From: Cherax quadricarinatus
Taxonomy: Eukaryota > Arthropoda > Malacostraca > Decapoda > Parastacidae
DNA length: 64,000 bases
Assembly (NCBI RefSeq): GCF_038502225.1
Contig: NC_091374.1
Span: forward strand, 7,187,038-7,251,037
Reading direction: 5' to 3'
Shown piece after piece: positions 26,883 through 38,582 of the stretch (the stretch's first letter is position 1; each line of letters starts with the position of its first letter). Both the position numbers and the translations under genes were made by a program. The notes below the pieces were generated by a model. That model was not told the DNA's origin, ran no database searches, and saw nothing but the letters and a program-made list of their open reading frames with translations.

Positions 26883-27399
26883 TCTTTCTAAATTTTTGTT
26901 AACGCATTACACCGAGAAAGAGACGATATATTAATCCCGTTATTACGAACAGTACAATTAGTTCTGCATTTAGTTCTTCCCAATGACTATAATAACAATA
27001 TAATTAATACGTAAATAAATATTTAAGGCTATCTAAAGTACTCAGTCACATGTCGTAATTTACTTTTTAGTCAAAATAATAATGTAAAAAATATCAGATA
27101 AGGTACGACAAAGAATTAAAATGTGTAACTGTCGGACTATGTATATAATTAAATTGCCGTAGTTCTGTGCTAGGCTGTAGTTTATTTTTTTTTTTTTTTG
27201 ACATGCAGTGTTTCCGAGATGGTCTGCAAGAGTCAGGAGTCAGTACCTTGTAGCCAGAGTGAATGGGTGGTTGGTCCGCTGTTATAGTATAGTGGTCACT
27301 GAAATGATGGAGGAACTAGGGGACATATCTCATGGGTTCGCTTAACATGTTGATTTCTAGTGGGAAATGAATTTACAGATATGTTCATAGATTAGTGTG
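26883..27399. other. Unassigned AT-rich sequence
   Basis: Holds a T-run near 27183-27200. No gene seen. Confidence 0.5.
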
Positions 27400-27750
27400 A
27401 GTGCGGAGTGAGCGTACGGTGCTACTCACGTTTAAGTGTACTGTCGTACCTGAGTGTTTTAGGTATACAGTGCTATCATATGTAAGTAGGCATAAACTGC
27501 TACTCAAGTGTAATCTTAAATGGGTAACTTACATGATTAAGATCCATGTCAGGAGGCACTTGCCCTGTCTCCTGCCGAATATTATAACAGTTACTAACTC
27601 GTAAAGTGCACATAGTGTTAACCACGTGGCTGAGAGCGCCGTGCTCTCCACGTATAATTAAGCATGCAGTGCTACTTTCATGTGTAAGGGAGAGCACAGT
27701 GCAGCCCATGATTGTGCAGATTAGTGCACCCTGCTGCTACCCGAGTGTCT
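27400..27750. repeat. Degenerate repeat (GTGCTACTCACGTGTAAG)
   Basis: GTGCTACTCACGTTTAAGTG, ACTGCTACTCAAGTGTAA, GTGCTACTTTCATGTGTAAG and CTGCTACCCGAGTGT recur irregularly, a decayed tandem repeat. Confidence 0.5.
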
Positions 27751-27885
27751 CGCATAACTCAACCAGGAAACTCAGCATTCGAATTGACAGCAAATATTAA
27801 AGGCTCAGATTTCCTAAGGTATGACTTCAAACTAAACTTGTTAAAAAACGTTCTAAAACTTATTCAAGGAATCAAATGTTATTTA

Positions 27886-27888
<3 letters not shown>

Positions 27889-27952
<64 letters not shown>

Positions 27953-28148
27953 TACATACATACGCATGCATACATACATACGCATGCATACATACATACG
28001 CATGCATACATACATACGCATGCATACATACATACATACGCATGCATACATACATACATACATACGCATACATACATACATACATACGCATGCATACATA
28101 CATACATACGCATGCACACATACATACATACATACGCATGCACACATA
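27889..28148. repeat. (TC)n followed by (CATA)n/GCATGCA compound array
   Basis: CT dinucleotides to about 27946, then CATA tetranucleotides broken at regular intervals by CGCATGCA. ORFs through it on both strands are artefacts. Confidence 0.97.
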
Positions 28149-28478
28149 CTAATAATATTGTCGCTTCGAAGTTTCCCCCAGCTGGCAAGAAAGCTTGTAG
28201 CAGCGAACACGGTTGTTGGGTTCACTACGAGATCATGGTTCCTGGCTTCGTGTCTTCGTTTCCGCCACCTGGTACTCGAGTCAGTGGTCTCACAGTCGCC
28301 AGGAGACATAAGGAGGCCAGACCAGATGGCCTTGCACTGCCTCAGGCTGTGCAAGGGCTGGTGGTCACCATGGTATAAGCACAATAGTGTTACACAGTCT
28401 GGCGTACAGGAATCACCTTAGCACTTGGAAACAACAACGAAATGTTTGGTAAAAGAAAGACACTAATGCTGAGACTGC
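28149..28478. other. Unassigned sequence
   Basis: No feature supported. Confidence 0.5.
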
Positions 28479-28526
28479 GTTTCGCTCACAGTTGAGCATT
28501 TAAAAGCTCATCTTTGAGCGAAACGT
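28479..28526. repeat. Hairpin with GAAACG arms
   Basis: Arms CGTTTCGCTCACAGTTGAGC (28479-28498) and GCTCATCTTTGAGCGAAACG (28507-28526), with two mismatches and an 8-base loop. Confidence 0.8.
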
Positions 28527-29619
28527 TGTTTAAAGGATTTTTTTTTCACTACAAGGGAAACGCTGCCACTATATTTGAGGACGTTTCCAGGGCGCCGCTC
28601 ACACCAACCACAACAGCGATCGAGGACGTCTTCAATGACATTACTATGTTGCGACCCCCTTTTTGGGGGGGGAGGGGTAATAGCCTAGCTCTGGTGTGAC
28701 AGTGGATGCTGTTTGTTTTGATGGAATATTAAAAATTGGCGTATAATAAAATCTGACTTTTCTTCAGGTAATCAGTAAATTAAACAGCTTCATGCCCTTG
28801 TTTTTAATGTATAGTTTTTGTAGTTTTTTTAGTGACTTTCGCGTAGTCGATAAGTTTTAAACTCGGTTAACTAATCAACTATGTCTGCATTTATGTGCGT
28901 CAATTTCTGGAGGATCTCAGCTGACAACATAAACATTAATTAGGCAGCTTTACATTAACCTAAAGGTTCATAAATTTAATTATAGTTAGTCTCCGATAAC
29001 AGCTTGAAACAAACGGAAGGGTAAAGTCTGGGAGCGGGGCATGCACAAGAATTGCATAATTCGTCAGAAGCAAACGCTTATATGTACGACGTGAGCCGGG
29101 AAACACTAGCTTGTGTAATGATACACGTTCTGACGTGATGGCTAATTTTCCCACGCTTTGAGCGTTGGTACTCCTACGATGATTGTTTAAGTTGGAGGCT
29201 GGGTTGTAAAAAGATGTAGGGACCAAGGTTAATTTCCCGAAGTGACCTCCCTGACGGGTCTTTAAGAGGAGTCTTCTGGGAAAAGCAAATACAAAATTGA
29301 ATTTACAATTATTATTTTCATGGGAAAAGATGATCTCGTAGGTGTCCAACGGCGCATAGTGTATTGGAGGTAAAGAGGTTTGATTCAAAGAAGCGGAGGA
29401 TAGATGAAATTCCCTAGACCAAGAAATTTTCATTTGCACCAAGGCACTCTCCTAGAAGTACGAATAAAGTTAAGAGTTGTATGTGGTGTCTGAGTGAGCA
29501 CTTTACTGTGTGGATGTCTCAGACACGTGTACTTCCCAAAGTCTGGGTGTATTCGAGACACAGTGGAGTTCTCTCAACGGATTCTCAAAGGGCTCCTATT
29601 ATTTTAATTTATGAGCGGT
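28527..29619. other. Unassigned; contains an unrecognised 160-codon ORF
   Basis: The minus strand at 28960-29442 is open for 160 codons with no domain, repeat or composition signal that I recognise. It is the longest ORF of the window outside repeats. It may be chance, a decayed element or an exon; nothing here decides. Confidence 0.2.
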
Positions 29620-29830
29620 GGTTGGAGGGGATGTCGGTGAATGTTTTGTTCATCAGGAAACAGGAAAGTGTCTCTAACTGCAGGTTTTCACCAGTTGATG
29701 ACCTGTTCAGTGATTAATCATCCGCTGGTCCACCCGAGCTAGGTTTTATGCTCCATTAAAAAAAAAAAAACAGAAGGACCACCACATAGTAATGTCAGGG
29801 GTGAGGACGTCTGGTTCCTCCACAACAGTC
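29620..29830 (+). repeat. DR4 dispersed repeat, copy 2
   Basis: Same block order as 12505-12700: GATGTCGGTG, GTTTTGTTCATCAGGAAACA, ATCATCCGCTGGTCCACCC and GACCACCACATAGTAATGTC. It includes an A-run at 29758. Confidence 0.5.
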
Positions 29831-30342
29831 ACTCTAACGGGTTTAACGCTTCACAGTGAATATGTAATATACATCAACATCTCGAAAAGTGTGTGGGTGG
29901 CGGAGCTCCTTTAAAATTTTAATAAGTAATAGGTACGTTATTTATATTTCGTGCCCGTCGGTTATTAGATCAGTAAGGATGCGGTCTACCTCGTTACCAA
30001 CCATCAAGTATACTTGATTCCATGGAATAAGAAATAAAAATAAATAAATTTTATAGTTTACAGTGAAAAAGATAACTAGGCGATGTTACGATCCGTCCTC
30101 GACTATTACCACCTGTGGCTGGATAATCCATGTTATTGTGACTTGTTCTTCACAATTACTTCCAACTTGATAATGCTTCAAGACGGGTTGAAATGTCCAG
30201 TTTTCATTATGATTCGCAGATTAGTAAATGATTCCAGCCATGGTATTGTAACGTATTCACGATTTATATACTCTGAAGGTAACCAACCCTTTTAATGTAA
30301 ACTTGTATGAAATATTCGAATACAGTGATATATTGGTTTACT
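29831..30342. other. Unassigned sequence
   Basis: Near 29838 ACGGGTTTAACGCTTCACAG matches the end motif of DR2. Otherwise nothing. Confidence 0.45.
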
Positions 30343-30480
30343 TAGTGTGTTAACTACACCAGGGTCATTTAAAGCCGCACACCTCTACACCACCAGTCAG
30401 GGATATTTTAATCCAGAATATAGAGATTAAAGTAAACTTTAAGAATATATCTACACCGACAGAGACCTCTCTAGGTATAT
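30343..30480 (-). repeat. DR2 copy, inverted and degenerate
   Basis: CACCAGTCAGGGATATTTTA, GATTAAAGTAAACTTTAAG and CTACACCGACAGAGACC match the reverse complement of DR2. Confidence 0.5.
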
Positions 30481-30577
30481 ATTACCTGTGGAAATCTATT
30501 ATTTATTTTAAATTATACTTTATATCAGGACTGCGGACGTGAGTTTGTACGGATAAACTAAATGTTGCCGAGACAAG

Positions 30578-30578
<1 letters not shown>

Positions 30579-30656
<78 letters not shown>

Positions 30657-30669
30657 ATTATATATATAT
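30579..30669. repeat. (AT)n microsatellite, interrupted
   Basis: AT array with several interruptions, directly left of MITE-X copy c. Confidence 0.95.
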
Positions 30670-31057
30670 GTCGTGCCGAATATGTAAAACTGGTCAATTA
30701 GCAAGAACTCATTTAAAATTAAGTCCTTTCCAAAATTTTCTCTTATATGTTTAAAGATATATTTTTTTAATTAATGTTAATGTAAAATTTTTTAATTTTG
30801 TACTAAAAGAAACTTAGAAAACTTACCTAACCTTGTTATAACGAGAGCAATTTATTTTAGCCTAACCCAACTAAATATATCTTAGATTTTTTTACAGTAA
30901 TTTAATACTAAACAAACACAATGAAATATATTTTTTTCGTTAGGTTCAGAATGATTTGGGCGAAATTATTGCATACACAAATTTTCGCTTGTCCTATATG
31001 GCAAGATGAGCGTTGCTATTTAAGCCAAGATCGCACGTTCTGCCTATTCGGCACGAC
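30670..31057 (+). mobile_element. MITE-X copy c, full length
   Basis: 388 bp from GTCGTGCCGAATATG to GCCTATTCGGCACGAC, with the same 13-bp terminal inverted repeats as copies b and d. A short ORF (MKYIFFVRFRM...) recurs in copy d only because the copies are homologous. Flanked by AT arrays on both sides. Confidence 0.93.

Positions 31058-31058
<1 letters not shown>

Positions 31059-31137
<79 letters not shown>
31059..31137. repeat. (AT)n microsatellite
   Basis: AT array between MITE-X copy c and LINE-A copy 3. Confidence 0.97.
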
Positions 31138-31140
<3 letters not shown>

Positions 31141-31512
31141 TTATTAACACTGGCCGATTCCCACCAAGGCAGGGTGGCCCGAAAAAGAAAAACTTTCACC
31201 ATCATTCACTCCATCACTGTCTTGCCAGAAGGGTGCTTTACACTACAGTTTTTAAACTGCATTTTTAACACCCCTCCTTCAGAGTGTAGGCACTGTACTT
31301 CCCATCTCCAGGACTCAAATCCGACCTGCCGGTTTCCCTGAATCCCTTCATAAATGTTACTTTGCTCACACTCCAACAGCACGTCAAGTATTAAAAACCA
31401 TTTGTCTCCATTCACTCCTTTCAAACACGCTCACGCATGCCCGCTGGAAGTCCAAGCCCCTCGCACACAAAACCTCCTTTACCCCCTCCCTCCAACCTTT
31501 CCTAGGCCGACC
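31138..31512 (-). mobile_element. LINE-A copy 3: 3' end
   Basis: Reverse complement of the LINE-A 3' UTR and last ORF codons: CACCAAGGCAGGGTGGCCCG near 31165, CCGGTTTCCCTGAATCCCTT near 31330 and AGTCCAAGCCCCTCGCAC near 31450. 5'-truncated; AT arrays bound both ends. Confidence 0.85.
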
Positions 31513-31513
31513 C

Positions 31514-31516
<3 letters not shown>

Positions 31517-31580
<64 letters not shown>
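31517..31580. repeat. (AT)n microsatellite
   Basis: AT array at the truncated 5' side of LINE-A copy 3. Confidence 0.97.
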
Positions 31581-31582
<2 letters not shown>

Positions 31583-31599
31583 ATGCCACTATTCACTAT

Positions 31600-32095
31600 T
31601 TACATCTCGTCTAAATTTATATCCATTTCTCGATTTTTTTTTCTCTCCTTGTATAATTTTCGTTGTTTCATTCTGTGATGGAGATATCTTCGGAAAAATA
31701 CCATATGCGTATGAGATGGACCATCCTGAGAGATGGTAATTCCCAAATAATAGAAACTCCAGCTGTGCAGAAACGAAATCTTCAAAACTCCAGTAGCTGA
31801 TGAATCTCTGATCTTCGATATTTGACGGGTCATCATATGATTAAGACTAGTGCCAGGAAACACTTGTCCCAATTTCCTTGCGAATAAATCAGCAACAATG
31901 GATCTTTCATGAAAAAAATGACGATGTCATTATTGCCTAGCTTAGTTTAACAGTTATCAACACTGAAATCCATAACGCTGTGTTACTATCATGTAGAATA
32001 GGATAGCATCACACTGCTGATGCATCCAGTTTGACAATTAATAACAATTGGGGATAAAACCTGGCTGTTTTCCGTCCATCATTCGCTGTAGGACT
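31600..32095 (+). repeat. DR3 dispersed repeat, copy 1
   Basis: Aligns by eye with 53985-54335: TGAGATGGACCATCCTGAGA, GATGGTAATTCCCAAATAAT, AGAAACTCCAGCTGTGCAG and, further on, CACTGCTGATGCATCCAGTT. Non-coding, class unknown. Confidence 0.6.
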
Positions 32096-33378
32096 TACAG
32101 GTTTAGCCGTTCCTTATAAATTAAACAATTTATTGAGTCTCGTTTTACTTCTTACACCTTCCTTCTGCCTTCCCTCTTTTCTTCCTTTCTTCTCCAATGT
32201 TCCCTCTTTGTTTCTTCGTCTCTCCTCGCATTAAGATCTTTCCCTCCTCTCAGTACTCTGTATCGTTATGATGAATGACACTCTTTCACACTTGTAATTA
32301 CACAAGCAGGCAGGCTGAGCAACATGTGACCACAATGTAACTGCGACCACAAGATGACCTGAGTGTTGAGAACAGTGTGTGCAGGTGAAGGACTCGCTAG
32401 TGTGGTAATGCAAACTAAGGTCAAGCAAATGATCATTGTTGCTGTAATCACGGGGAAGCGCTAAACCAAAGGAGATGTAGTGAATGACGAACAAGAACGT
32501 ATAGAATTGTAGCCTTTACTAAAGGCATAAGGCGAAACGTCTGCTAATGCAAAGGTTGGCTCTGATACACGAGTGTTTCACACCCCCTTAGCGGTTATAA
32601 AGCATCTTGGAAAGGGAGTTAATTAGGATGGATCCAACGGGAGGGTAGTTCTAATTTATCACCCGACTAACTATTTCTTGAAGGGATGCGAAGGTTGATG
32701 TAATTGAGATCAATTTTGGACCATGACCTGCTGTTGTCATTAATAATGATGAGGCTGTCATGTTGAAATATTCATGTCGAGGGTAATGACGCAGTGTGAG
32801 AATAGTGCTGACAGAGTTTATATGTGGTCAGGTCTACATCAGCTGGTGTTGCAAACTCACAAAGGTGTATATATAGTACGTGTAGGTTAGTAAGAGTCAG
32901 GTGATAGTAACATATAAGAGGCGGATGAATTTGTTGAATGTATCTTAGACATGAGGCTCTTCTTGCATAACAGAATAATGAATATATTGATTGGTGTTTA
33001 GCAAGCTCTTAACTCTCTGAATTTAAGTTTGACTTCTTTGTATATTATTGCCCTCAGCGTACTAGAAGACAGCCCTAACTGATATTTGAATCCTTTGACA
33101 GAATCTTGCTTAACAAACTTAACAGTAATATTACGAATTCGCACAAAATGCACAAAATTAACTTGAATTACTCATTTATAATTTTATATCCATGCCTGGC
33201 TTGTACGTATGTCCACGTTGAAGTGCAAGGAGTATAGGCAAACACTTTAGCCTGGAAGCTAAAGACTAATTATTTACGTGGTCCCAACGCTCAAGGTGGG
33301 AGCCATCACTGTGTCACAGACACTCCGCTTCCTGCTGCACTTATTTATACACGTGCATTTTTTATTGAAACACTAATG
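32096..33378. other. Unassigned sequence
   Basis: Contains GGGGAAGCGCTAAACC at 32452 and GGCGAAACGTCTGCTAATG near 32530, two short motifs that recur in the window. No gene seen. Confidence 0.5.
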
Positions 33379-33744
<366 letters not shown>

Positions 33745-33860
33745 CATTGTTAAAAATCTCTAGTAAGGCTGATGCCTGCAGGGGATGAGATGAAAAGCTG
33801 TAAGCCTTCTCCCTGAAAGCTGGCTGCCTTGGATTAACGTCTAGCGCAAGCTGGGCGCCA

Positions 33861-33952
33861 AGGTATTGGTCCAGTGTGGTGAGAATGGTAAAGCACTGCG
33901 TACCTTGTTCCAAGGTTCGTAGGTACGAGTCTCCTTCGGCCAGAGATCAGTG

Positions 33953-33953
<1 letters not shown>
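33861..33953 (+). mobile_element. SINE-2, third copy
   Basis: GGTCCAGTGTGGTGAGAATG, then AAGCACTGCGTACC and CTTCGGCCAGAGATCAGTG repeat the plus-oriented arm of the neighbouring inverted pair with very few changes. It ends at an AT array. Confidence 0.82.

Positions 33954-34024
<71 letters not shown>
33954..34024. repeat. (AT)n microsatellite
   Basis: AT array at the 3' end of SINE-2. Confidence 0.97.
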
Positions 34025-34027
<3 letters not shown>

Positions 34028-34271
34028 GTGTGTGCGCGCAGCAGAGTAAGTATGTTTCTCTCTCTTTACGTTGCTCGACGAGGTCCGTTAAATAAAACTG
34101 GGAACAATAGCTAGCAACCTGTTGTAGATCCGTTTGTGGTTCCTGTTTCCTTTCGAGTGACCGTAGTAAGGTCTGGTTGGGGCGTGATACTAGGAGAGTT
34201 TAAGATTAAACCTGACTCTGGTATCACTCGTCCAGGATGCTTGAAACAGTGATCCTAGGGAATGTTGATCT

Positions 34272-34553
34272 CTTCGGCTTCGTAGCTCGAGCGGTATCGC
34301 CCTCGGCTCACGTGTGAAGACCCGGATTCGAACTCCTGATGAGTGAAAACGTTGAGGATATTTCATTACACCTGTTGCTACTATTTACCTAGCAGTAAGT
34401 AGGTATCCTGATGTTAGCCGACAGTTGTGGCTTGCTGGTGAAATCCTGAAGACTACCAAACGATCTCAGTGTAAATAAACCACACACTGGTTGGCATTCT
34501 TGAGTTATCCTGGGTTACTAGCCCTAAGGGTCAATAATTCTAATATAATCTCG
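34272..34553 (+). mobile_element. SINE-1, old diverged copy
   Basis: Head CTTCGTAGCTCGAGCGGTAT with B box GGATTCGAACTCC. The body has CACCTGTTGCTACTATTTAC, CTAGCAGTAAGTAGGTATCC and TTGAGTTATCCTGGGTTACT, in the block order of SINE-1. Confidence 0.7.
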
Positions 34554-34854
34554 ATGTTAGCATGTGGACTAGTTCTAGGATGCAACCCTAGAACCCGTCT
34601 TCCATATAGTTCATTTTTCTTAAGGCTACAGTGGGTCAGTTTCTGCAAGATCTAAACTGAGGTCAAGATTAAATGTTAGTTATTATAATTTAGATTAGTT
34701 TACTATACTCCTTTATTAACCTAAATTTAAGTATGATTAACTGTCGGTGACCAAATTATACAAACAGGACTGTTTGATCAGAGGAAGGGAAGGTTTGGTG
34801 GTATTGGATTACAGTGCTTCCAACAAGACATGTGAGTCAACTCTACGACATATT
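34554..34854. other. Unassigned sequence
   Basis: No feature supported. Confidence 0.5.
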
Positions 34855-34935
34855 TATTAGAAAACGTTTCGATCCTTCGACCTTGATCGTTTCTAACACT
34901 TGTAACGTTTCCTAGGACCGAAACGTTTTCTAATA
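34855..34935. repeat. Hairpin with AAACGTTTCG arms
   Basis: Arms TATTAGAAAACGTTTCGATC plus CT (34855-34876) and AGGACCGAAACGTTTTCTAA plus TA (34914-34935), one mismatch in 22, loop 37 bases. Confidence 0.85.
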
Positions 34936-34971
34936 TATATATGTCCTAGTGCTTGCTCACGTGTCTCCTGT

Positions 34972-35086
<115 letters not shown>

Positions 35087-35371
35087 ATCCAGAGGGGAAA
35101 GGCTTGCTGCATATTTGGCTCGCGTCCGGCTTCGGAGGAGCTGGAAGAAATTCATGATCTTTAATACATTGTACCATTGTATTCATGTTAGTGTTGTCTG
35201 TAAATGTATTCTGTTTATTAATAAATGTTCACATAGAATATAAAATATAGGGGGTGGTAGGAGAAGAAAATATTCAAACAGTTCCGGGGAGAACCTTGAG
35301 TTTTCCCTGAGGTGCGTTTATTGTCTTCTCTGAGGATGAGGGTCCCCAGTCCAGCTATAGAGGTGGTACTT

Positions 35372-35372
<1 letters not shown>
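35087..35372 (+). mobile_element. LINE-F copy 2: 3' end
   Basis: Matches 18690-18990: AGAGGGGAAAGGCTTGCTGC, CTCGCGTCCGGCTTCGGAGG, then the stop and the 3' UTR through GAGGATGAGGGTCCCCAGTC. Strongly 5'-truncated. AT arrays bound both ends. Confidence 0.87.
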
Positions 35373-35438
<66 letters not shown>

Positions 35439-35454
35439 AAATATATATATATAT
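35373..35454. repeat. (AT)n microsatellite, interrupted
   Basis: AT array between LINE-F copy 2 and DR5. Confidence 0.96.
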
Positions 35455-35920
35455 GGTAGTAGGTTGGTCGACAGCAACCACCCAGGGAGGTACTACCGTC
35501 CTGCCAAGTGAGTGTAAAACAAAAGCCTGTAATTGTTTTACATGATGGTAGGATTGCTGGTGTCTTTTGTCTGTCTCATAAATATGCAAGATTACAGGTA
35601 TGTCTTGCTACTTCTACTTACACTTAGGTCACACTACACATATGTATACAAGCATATATATATGCACACCCCTCTGGGTTTTCTGCTATTTTCTTTCTAG
35701 CTCTTGTTCTTGTTTATTTCCTCTTATCTCCATGGGGAAGTGGAACAGAATTCTTCCTCCGTAAGCCATGCGTGTTGTAAGAGGCGACTAAAATGCCGGG
35801 AGCAAGGGGCTAGTAACCCCTTCTCCTGTATATATTACTAAATGTACAAGGAGAAACTTTCGTTTCTCCTTTTGCGCCACCCTGCCTCGGTGGGATGCGG
35901 CCGGTGTGTTGAAAGAAAGA
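35455..35920 (+). mobile_element. DR5: 466-bp non-coding repeat sharing the LINE-A 3' end
   Basis: Runs from GGTAGTAGGTTGGTCGACAG through AGTGGAACAGAATTCTTCCT and TAAGAGGCGACTAAAATGCC to CACCCTGCCTCGGTGGGATG with CGGCCGG. The last 55 or so bases resemble the LINE-A 3' end (CACCCTGCCTTGGTGGGAAT in the reverse complement of 31150). A 3'-terminal copy lies at 56541-56700. This is SINE-like in logic, but I see no polymerase III boxes at its start. Confidence 0.7.
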
Positions 35921-36026
<106 letters not shown>

Positions 36027-36411
36027 GTCGTGCTGAATAGGCAGAATTTGCGATCTTGGCTTAAATAGCAACGTTCATCTTGCCATATAGGACAAGTGAA
36101 AATTTGTGTATGCAATAATTTCGCCAAAATCATTCTGAACCTAACAAAAAAAATATATTTCATTGTGTTTGTTTAGTATTAAATTACTGTAAACAAATCT
36201 AAAATATATTTAGTTGGGTGAGGCTAAAATAAATTGCTCTTGTTATAATAAGGTTAGGTAAGTTTTCTAATATTCTTTTGGTGCAAAATTAAAAATTTTT
36301 ACATTAACATTAATGGAAAAAATATATCTTTAAACGTATAAGAGAAAATTTTAGAAAGGACTTAATTTTAAATGAGTTCTTGCTACTTGACCAGTTTTAC
36401 ATATTCGGCAC

Positions 36412-36414
<3 letters not shown>
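36027..36414 (-). mobile_element. MITE-X copy d, full length
   Basis: 388 bp from GTCGTGCTGAATAGG to CATATTCGGCACGAC, same orientation as copy b. One base in the left terminal repeat is changed (GTGCTG for GTGCCG). Confidence 0.92.

Positions 36415-36466
<52 letters not shown>
36415..36466. repeat. (AT)n microsatellite
   Basis: AT array to the right of MITE-X copy d. Confidence 0.96.
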
Positions 36467-36469
<3 letters not shown>

Positions 36470-37320
36470 GCACTACACATGCGTTCCTCCAATCCTTAAA
36501 TACCTTCCTTGGACAAAAACACCAACACTTGATATCTTTTATCCAAACCTGCTTCCTGCTTCTAAGTCATATTTACATCTGGGTAATTACGTTTTGTTTG
36601 GTTTAAAACCTATCGAATTCACGAAGGTCATTAAGGCTGCATTTTACCTGCGCATCAAGCTGGCATATCTTCACTACATGACTGGAAGGTGGGTAGTACA
36701 GTGCCTGCTCTCTAAGGAAGGATGAGGATGTTGCTGGATGTTAGGTCACGTAAGATTAATCAGAGAAGAGGATAATAGCCTCCTGACGCTAGTCTTGGTC
36801 ACATGGAGTTCATAGGTCATTTTAATTGAGATGTCTGGGCAAGGCCGCTATTGAATGAATGATGGTGATTGCGTTTCCTGTTTTGGGTCCTTCTACCTTG
36901 GTGAATAATAATAAGTCAGTTGAAGGCAAGGGATGACGGAGGTTTGTAATTACCTACTTAAATTTGCAGGGGGGGGGGAAGCTCCAATTCTTGGTCCTGC
37001 CTCTTAATTTTCGACAGGTTGATATTATTGAGTTTCATCTTATCTATTTTTCGAACCCCGCGATGAAGTTCACTTCCACTGTATCATCACTTATTCCATT
37101 CTTCCGACTATGTGATTTATGCTGAGCAGCAGCTGCAGATGTCTTTGTTGTTCATGTTACCTGTCCCCTCCACCACAAAAATACAAGAACAAGTAGATTT
37201 CATTCAGTTTTAAAAGTAGGTATTGTAGGGCCCCCGCGGCTATTTAGGGAGTGACTCATAAGCGGAAGATTAAAAAAACGTCTTGAAGATCAAACTTCTG
37301 CCCGATACCACATAGAGGCG
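36467..37320. other. Mostly unassigned; DR2 core inside
   Basis: GTTTAAAACCTATCGAATTC and GAAGGTCATTAAGGCTGCAT at 36600-36645 are an inverted DR2 core. Otherwise nothing recognised. Confidence 0.5.
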
Positions 37321-37330
37321 AGCATGAACA

Positions 37331-37379
<49 letters not shown>

Positions 37380-38218
37380 TTTATTTTTATTATTTTTATT
37401 TTTATTATTTTTATTTTTATTATTTTTATTATTATTATTTTTATTATTTTTATTATTATTTTTATTATTATTATTTTTATTATTATTATTTTTATTTTTA
37501 TTATTATTATTTTCAACACGTCGGCCGTCTCCCACAGAGTCAGGGTGATTCCCCAAAAAAGAAACACTTTCACCGTCATTTACACATAATCACTCTTTGC
37601 AGAGGCGCTCAGATACGACATTTTAGATTTCACTCCAAACAGCCAGTATCCCAAACCCCTCCTTTAAAGTGCACTATACTTCCCGTCTCCAGGACTCAAG
37701 TCCGGCTAACCGGTTTCCCTGAATCCCTTCACAAAATATTACACTACTCACGCTCCAACAGCTTATATTCCCAAAACCATTTGTGTCTGTTCACCCCTAT
37801 ATAACACACGCACACATGCCTGCTGCATGACCAAGCCCCTTGCACGCAAAACTTCTTTTACACCCTTCCTCTATCCTTTCCTAGGGCAGCCCTTACCCCT
37901 CCCCCCCTCCATTACAGATTTATACACCCTTCAAGTCATCCTATTTTGCTCCACTCTCTCTAAATGACCAAACCACCTCAACAACTCTTCTGCCTTCTGA
38001 ATAATACTTATAGTAACTCCACACTTCCTAATTTCCACACTACTTCTGTGCATAATATTTACGCAACACATTGCCCTTAGACACGACGTCTCCGCTGCCT
38101 CCAGCCTCCTTGCTGCAGCATTTACAACCCATGTTTCACACCCATATAAGTGTTGGTACCACTAGACTCTCGTACATTCCATTTTTTGCCTCCATGGATA
38201 ACGTTTTTTTGTTTCAAC
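37321..38218 (-). pseudogene. LINE-A copy 4: C-terminal RT and 3' UTR with (AAT)n tail
   Basis: On the minus strand, with stops and frame changes, SMEAKNGMYES, NAAARRLEAAETSCLRAMC and LLRWFGHLERVEQNRMT repeat the C-terminal part of LINE-A copy 1. The 3' UTR follows (CCGGTTTCCCTGAATCCCTT near 37710). The tail is an (AAT)n-rich array at 37330-37512 on this strand instead of (AT)n. Dead copy. Confidence 0.85.
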
Positions 38219-38320
38219 AGAACTATTATTATAACTACTGCCCGAAATGTTCTGCATATTTGGTAAAAAATGGATAAAAACTGTATACTTTGGGGAAATA
38301 AACTATAATAATATATATAT

Positions 38321-38567
38321 GTCGTGCCGAATAGGTAAAATTGGTCAATTAGCAAGAACTCATTTAAAATTAAGTCCTTTCTAAAAAAATTATCCAATAC
38401 GTTTAAAGATATATTTTTTTCAATTATGATAATGTAAAAATTTATAATTTTGTAAATCTTAAAAAACTTACCTAACCTTATTATAACAAGCTCAATTTAT
38501 TTTAGCCTAATCCAACTAAATTATTGTAGATAAGTTTACAATAATTTAATAATAAACAAACACAGTG
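38321..38567 (+). mobile_element. MITE-X copy e, truncated
   Basis: Starts with GTCGTGCCGAATAGG and follows the family to about AACAAACACAGTGAGA; the right third and the right terminal repeat are missing. Confidence 0.85.
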
Positions 38568-38582
38568 AGAGAGAAAGAGAGT

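Noticed and set aside
27872..28421. ORFs of repeated HTYIRM or MYVCMR type
   Set aside because: Products of the (TC)n/(CATA)n compound array.
30921..31060. Small conserved protein (MKYIFFVRFRM) in two MITE-X copies
   Set aside because: The ORF is shared because the copies are homologous; it reads into the terminal repeat and the AT array.
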